From Methylobacterium sp. J-078 (lineage in GTDB: Bacteria > Pseudomonadota > Alphaproteobacteria > Rhizobiales > Beijerinckiaceae), in contig NZ_JAKSYI010000069.1 of the NCBI RefSeq assembly GCF_022829285.1, positions 124,001 to 188,000 of the forward strand: a stretch of DNA of 64,000 bases, given 5' to 3'. Below the pieces are notes generated by a model. That model made no database searches and was not told where the DNA came from. It saw only the letters and a list, made by a program, of their open reading frames with translations. Position numbers and translations under genes: made by a program. Every line of letters begins with the position of its first letter. Positions within the stretch are counted from its first letter, which is position 1. Positions 60,574 to 64,000 of the stretch are shown piece after piece.

Positions 60574-61683
60574 ATGGAACGCCGCAGCTTCCTCCAGGGC
60601 GCCGCACTCGGCGCCGGCCTCGCCGCGACCGCACCGGCGGGTGCGGCCGTGACCGCGCCCGGCCTGCCCAACACCCGTCCGAAGGACCCGGCCGACCTGC
60701 CCCTGGTCACCGATCCCGGCGAACGGCGCGGCGAGATGCTCTACCGCGCCTTCGGGCGCCACGCCGAGAAGATCTCGGCGATCGGCATGGGCGGTTTCCA
60801 CCTCGGCAAGAACGCGGTTTCGGACGACGAGGCGACACGCCTCATCCACGCCGGCATCGATCGCGGCATCACCTTCATGGACAATTGCTGGGACTATAAC
60901 GGCGGGCGCTCGGAGCTGCGCATGGGCGTCGCCCTCTCGCAGGGCGGCTACCGCGACAAGGTCTTCCTGATGTCCAAGATGGACGGGCGCACCAAGCAGG
61001 AGGCGATGCGTCAGATCGACGAATCCCTGAAGCGCCTGCGCACCGACCGCATCGACCTCGTGCAGCACCACGAGATCCTGCGCTTCGACGACCCCGACCG
61101 GGTCTTCGCCGAGGGTGGCGCCATGGAGGCCTTCGTCGAGGCCAAGCAGGCCGGCAAGCTGCGCTACATCGGCTTCACCGGGCACAAGGACCCGCGCATC
61201 CACCTGCAGATGCTGGACGTCGCCGAGGAGCGCGGCTTCCACTTCGACTCCGTGCAGATGCCGCTCAACGTCATGGACGCGCATTTCCGCTCGTTCGGGC
61301 ACCTCGTGCTGCCCTATCTGGTCCAGCACGGCATCGCGGCGCTCGGCATGAAGACCTTCGGCGACGGCGTCATCCTGAAGAGCGACGCACCAATCAAGCC
61401 GCTCGAATACCTGCACTTCTGCCTGAACCTGCCGACCAGCGTGGTGATCACCGGCATCGAGAGCCAGCGCGACCTCGATCAGGCCTTCGAGGCGGTGAAG
61501 ACCTTTGTGCCCATGGACAAGGCGAAGGTCGCCGCGTTGCTGGAGCGCAGTAAACCCTACGCTCTAGAAGGCAAGTACGAGCTGTTCAAGACCTCCGCGA
61601 CCTTCGACGGCACGGCCAAGAACGCGGCCTGGCTCGGCGAGGACGTGGAGAGCGTCAAGAAGCTAGCGCCGACGATGGAATAG
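60574..61683 (+). CDS. Tat-exported aldo/keto reductase
   Basis: A 369-residue NAD(P)H-dependent aldo/keto reductase. The N-terminal ERRSFLQGAALGAGLAATAP is a twin-arginine signal, so the protein is predicted periplasmic, unusual for this cofactor-using family. Catalytic residues are recognisable: Asp and Tyr in MDNCWDYNGG, Lys in LMSKMDG and His in VQHHEI. The fold ends with the NAD-type GIESQRDLDQAFE. It starts 48 bases after larB on the same strand. The substrate is unknown. Confidence 0.88.
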   Translation: MERRSFLQGAALGAGLAATAPAGAAVTAPGLPNTRPKDPADLPLVTDPGERRGEMLYRAFGRHAEKISAIGMGGFHLGKNAVSDDEATRLIHAGIDRGITFMDNCWDYNGGRSELRMGVALSQGGYRDKVFLMSKMDGRTKQEAMRQIDESLKRLRTDRIDLVQHHEILRFDDPDRVFAEGGAMEAFVEAKQAGKLRYIGFTGHKDPRIHLQMLDVAEERGFHFDSVQMPLNVMDAHFRSFGHLVLPYLVQHGIAALGMKTFGDGVILKSDAPIKPLEYLHFCLNLPTSVVITGIESQRDLDQAFEAVKTFVPMDKAKVAALLERSKPYALEGKYELFKTSATFDGTAKNAAWLGEDVESVKKLAPTME

Positions 61684-61776
61684 GGACCGCACCCGCTCGG
61701 CGGCGAGGGGAGCCACCCGATGCCGTCGAGCCTGTGAACCGTTCCGGCGGATCGCCCCGAGGACCCGGCAGGTGCC

Positions 61777-62793
61777 TCAGCTTCCGGGCTTGCCGTGGAC
61801 GTTGGCAAAGAACAACTCGCGCCAATCCTTGGCGCCGCGCCGGATCGCCTTCGTGCGGGCCATGAAGTCGACGTAGCGCAGGATCGCCTGGGGCGTCGTC
61901 GTGAAGGCGACCTGCGGCGAGGCGAGGATCGATGCGATCAGGCCCACATCCGACCCGTCGCGAGCGAGACGCGCATAGGCCTGCGCGGCGGCTTTCGGAT
62001 CGCCCGCGATGGACGCGACCGCCTCCTCCAGGGCCGCCATGAAGGCGGCGTGGACGGTCGGATTGGCCTCCACGAAGGCGGCGGAAGCCCAGACCACGTT
62101 GAAGGTCGAGGGACCGCCGAGCACGTCGAAGGTGTTCAGGATCGTCCGGATGCCGGGCCGGCGCAGCTCCAGTTCCTGGATCGGCGCGGCGGTGAAATGC
62201 GCGCTCACCTCCTGGCCCGCCAGGAGGGCCGCCATGCCGTCCGGATGCGACAGGGTCACGGTCAGGCGGTCGAGATCGTTCCGCCGGGCCTCCCCGAGTT
62301 CCTTCTCGGCCGCCATCTGCAGGAACATGGCCTGGACCGAGACCTTCACGGCGGGCAGGGCGATCTTATCCCGGTCGGTGAAATCGGCGAGCGACCGAAT
62401 GCGGTCCACGTTCGTGTTCATGAGGAGCGGCATGGCGTTCATCGCCGCCACACCCTTCACCGCCATGCCGGTCCCATCGGTCTTCGACCAGAGCAGGACG
62501 AGGGGCGGCACGCCACCGGCCACGAACTGGACCGAGCCGGACAGGAGCGCGTCGTTCATCGCAGCCCCGCCCGCGAGAGTGACGAAGCGGGCGCCGAGGC
62601 CGGGCAGGCCCTTCGCCGCCGCGTGCTTCCGGAGCAGACCCTGTTCTTCCATGATCATCAACGGCAAGTGCCCCAGGCTCGGCTGGCGCGCGACGACGAC
62701 CTCCTGCACCTCGGCGCGTGCGGGCCGCAGGCCGCCGAGGAGGGGCAGGCCCGCGCCGAGCAGCCCCCCGGCCAGAACGTCGCGTCGGCGCAT
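61777..62793 (-). CDS. ABC transporter solute-binding protein (SsuA/ThiY-like)
   Basis: A 338-residue periplasmic binding protein. A twin-arginine-like signal (RRRDVLAGGLLGAGLP) precedes two lobes. Landmarks: VVVARQPSLGHLPLMIMEEQGLLRKHA, then LSGSVQFVAGGVPPLVLLW, then NTNVDRIRSLADFTDRDKIALPAVKVS. The SsuA/THI5-type fold binds sulfonates, taurine, nitrate or thiamine precursors. No permease or ATPase gene is adjacent within the window; the divided neighbour is a ThDP enzyme. The substrate is unknown. Confidence 0.87.
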   Translation of the reverse strand: MRRRDVLAGGLLGAGLPLLGGLRPARAEVQEVVVARQPSLGHLPLMIMEEQGLLRKHAAAKGLPGLGARFVTLAGGAAMNDALLSGSVQFVAGGVPPLVLLWSKTDGTGMAVKGVAAMNAMPLLMNTNVDRIRSLADFTDRDKIALPAVKVSVQAMFLQMAAEKELGEARRNDLDRLTVTLSHPDGMAALLAGQEVSAHFTAAPIQELELRRPGIRTILNTFDVLGGPSTFNVVWASAAFVEANPTVHAAFMAALEEAVASIAGDPKAAAQAYARLARDGSDVGLIASILASPQVAFTTTPQAILRYVDFMARTKAIRRGAKDWRELFFANVHGKPGS

Positions 62794-62833
62794 GTGAACC
62801 TCCCTGGGTCGAAACCGTGGTGGGGATGTGCAG

Positions 62834-64000
62834 TCAGCCCGCTTTCGGCCGGCGGATGACGGGGGCCGGCACGCTCTCGATCAGCACGTTGAGGCAGGCC
62901 GGGAGGCCGCTGGCATGGGCCTCCTCCAGGGCCTGCGGCAGATCCTCGGCCCGGGTGACGAGGGCGCCGTGGCCGCCGAGCGCCGTCACGACACGATCGT
63001 AGCGCGAACTCAGCAGGTCGCAGTGGCGCGCCCGCTCCGGCCCGTAGTTGCGGAGCTGGATCTGGTACTCGGCGTTCCAGCGGGCGTCGTTGCCCACCAC
63101 CGCGATGAAGGGCAGGCCGTAGCGCACGGCGGTGTCGAACTCGGCCATGTGGAAGCCGAAGGTGCCGTCCCCCAGGATCGCCACGATGGGTACCGCTGGG
63201 TCGTGGAGCCGGGCCGCCAGGGCGAAGGGCAGCGACGCGCCGATGGTGCCCGAGACACCGTTGATGAGACGTCGGGACGCCTGCACCAGGGCCTGGGGCC
63301 ATTGTCCGATCTCGCCGCCGTCACAGATCAGGGTGCCACCGGGATGCTGGTCGAGGAAGGCGGCGACGCCGCGGCACAGCTCGACCGGGTGGAGGCGGCC
63401 CTCCGCGCCGCGCCGATCATCCCAGTCCGGGGGGCGGTATGCCACCGCCGCCCGCACGGCGGCGTGCCAGTCGGTCCGGTCGCCAGGGCGGCGGGTGTCG
63501 AAGTATCGGGCGAGGGCCGCGAGTGTCGGCAGTGCATCGGCCGTGCCCGAGACCGAGAGGCGGGCCGGATCGACCCGCGCGGCAAGCGCGGGATCGGGGT
63601 CGACGATGACGAAGCGGCAGTCCGGCGCCACCGCAGGCGCCTCGCCGAACTTCAGGGTGAAGTCGAGGGGCTTGCCGACGAGCACGAGGCAGTCGGCCTG
63701 GGCCAGCACCTCGGCGAAGGCGCCGAGGCTCGGATCGTTGAGGCCGCGCGGGCTCTCCATGCCGAGGACGGGCACGCCCGAGGCCGCCTCCAGCGCAGGC
63801 ATCCGGGCGCGGCCCTCGGTGCCGCAGGCGACCGGGCCGCACAGGATCAGAGGGCGCCGCGCCCGGCCGAGCTCCACCGCCACGGCCTCGACGAGGTTGG
63901 CGCCGGGCTCTTCGATCCGCGGCGTGGCGTCGGGAGGAGGCGACGGTACGGCCGAAGCGGGCGCCTCCAGGAGATCGACCGGGAGGCTCAAGTGGACGGG
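62834..64000 (-). CDS. Thiamine-diphosphate-dependent enzyme (acetolactate synthase-like), 5' end beyond window
   Basis: The C-terminal 388 residues of a ThDP enzyme; the frame runs off the right edge (the last three codons read as Pro-Val-His and continue into LSLPVDLL). The central domain ends before GGEIGQWPQALV. The ThDP-binding domain has the GDGTFGFHMAEF motif (GDG, then the Mg-binding region) and VVGNDARWNAEYQ. Acetolactate synthase, benzoylformate decarboxylase-like and other 2-keto acid enzymes share this pattern. It lies 40 bases after the ABC binding protein's start on the same strand, suggesting transcription together. Confidence 0.86.
   Translation of the reverse strand, partial: PVHLSLPVDLLEAPASAVPSPPPDATPRIEEPGANLVEAVAVELGRARRPLILCGPVACGTEGRARMPALEAASGVPVLGMESPRGLNDPSLGAFAEVLAQADCLVLVGKPLDFTLKFGEAPAVAPDCRFVIVDPDPALAARVDPARLSVSGTADALPTLAALARYFDTRRPGDRTDWHAAVRAAVAYRPPDWDDRRGAEGRLHPVELCRGVAAFLDQHPGGTLICDGGEIGQWPQALVQASRRLINGVSGTIGASLPFALAARLHDPAVPIVAILGDGTFGFHMAEFDTAVRYGLPFIAVVGNDARWNAEYQIQLRNYGPERARHCDLLSSRYDRVVTALGGHGALVTRAEDLPQALEEAHASGLPACLNVLIESVPAPVIRRPKAG

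Overview
The window is GC-rich, densely coded bacterial chromosome. Gene content and protein similarity point to an alphaproteobacterium of the order Hyphomicrobiales, most likely Methylobacterium/Methylorubrum: rlmE, guaB, rsmB and guaA lie close together, and there is an exported membrane-bound formate dehydrogenase with a large accessory block, an HWE-family histidine kinase, DUF3305/DUF3306 proteins and MAPEG proteins. I assigned the taxon by recognising proteins, not by a search. I see no rRNA, tRNA, CRISPR array, transposase or phage gene.

Layout. 1-4.2 kb: end of rlmE, a DUF779 protein with its partner aldehyde dehydrogenase, and an exported serine hydrolase. 4.3-8.9 kb: two drug-type MFS exporters, a DoxX protein and a DUF3313 lipoprotein. 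9.1-16.2 kb: housekeeping genes guaB, two MAPEG proteins, a ketopantoate-reductase-like gene, rsmB and guaA. 16.2-18.4 kb: a lower-GC patch and a membrane sensor without an output domain. 18.5-24.3 kb: a complete D-glucarate/galactarate route (GudP transporter, LysR regulator, GudD, aldolase, tartronate semialdehyde reductase). Two near-identical promoter-operator elements drive its two arms.

24.4-48.1 kb is mostly a formate dehydrogenase/molybdenum-tungsten island. The minus strand carries FDH gamma, beta and alpha subunits, a Tat-signal small protein, a TorD-type chaperone, DUF3306, DUF3305, two more poorly known proteins and a biotin/lipoate-ligase-like protein. The plus strand diverges from it with a four-cluster ferredoxin-like protein, three consecutive MoeA-like proteins (one fused to a periplasmic-binding-protein-like domain), MobB and a tungstate-type ABC transporter (TupBCA). 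The last is divergent from a ModE-like regulator that also carries a binding-protein-like domain. A secreted WD40-cytochrome c protein sits inside the block. The genes read as one programme: take up the oxyanion, build and insert the cofactor, fold and export FDH, and pass electrons to the membrane.

49.2-55.4 kb encodes JetA, JetB and JetC proteins of the Wadjet/MksBEF SMC-like family. The expected nuclease subunit JetD is absent, and an unknown 89-residue gene is inserted between jetA and jetB. 55.4-57.7 kb holds a small Rmf/CrpP-like protein and an HWE kinase-response regulator pair. 57.8-61.7 kb holds larC, larE and larB (nickel-pincer nucleotide synthesis) with no larA, followed by a Tat-exported aldo/keto reductase. 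The window ends with an ABC-type solute-binding protein and a truncated thiamine-diphosphate enzyme.
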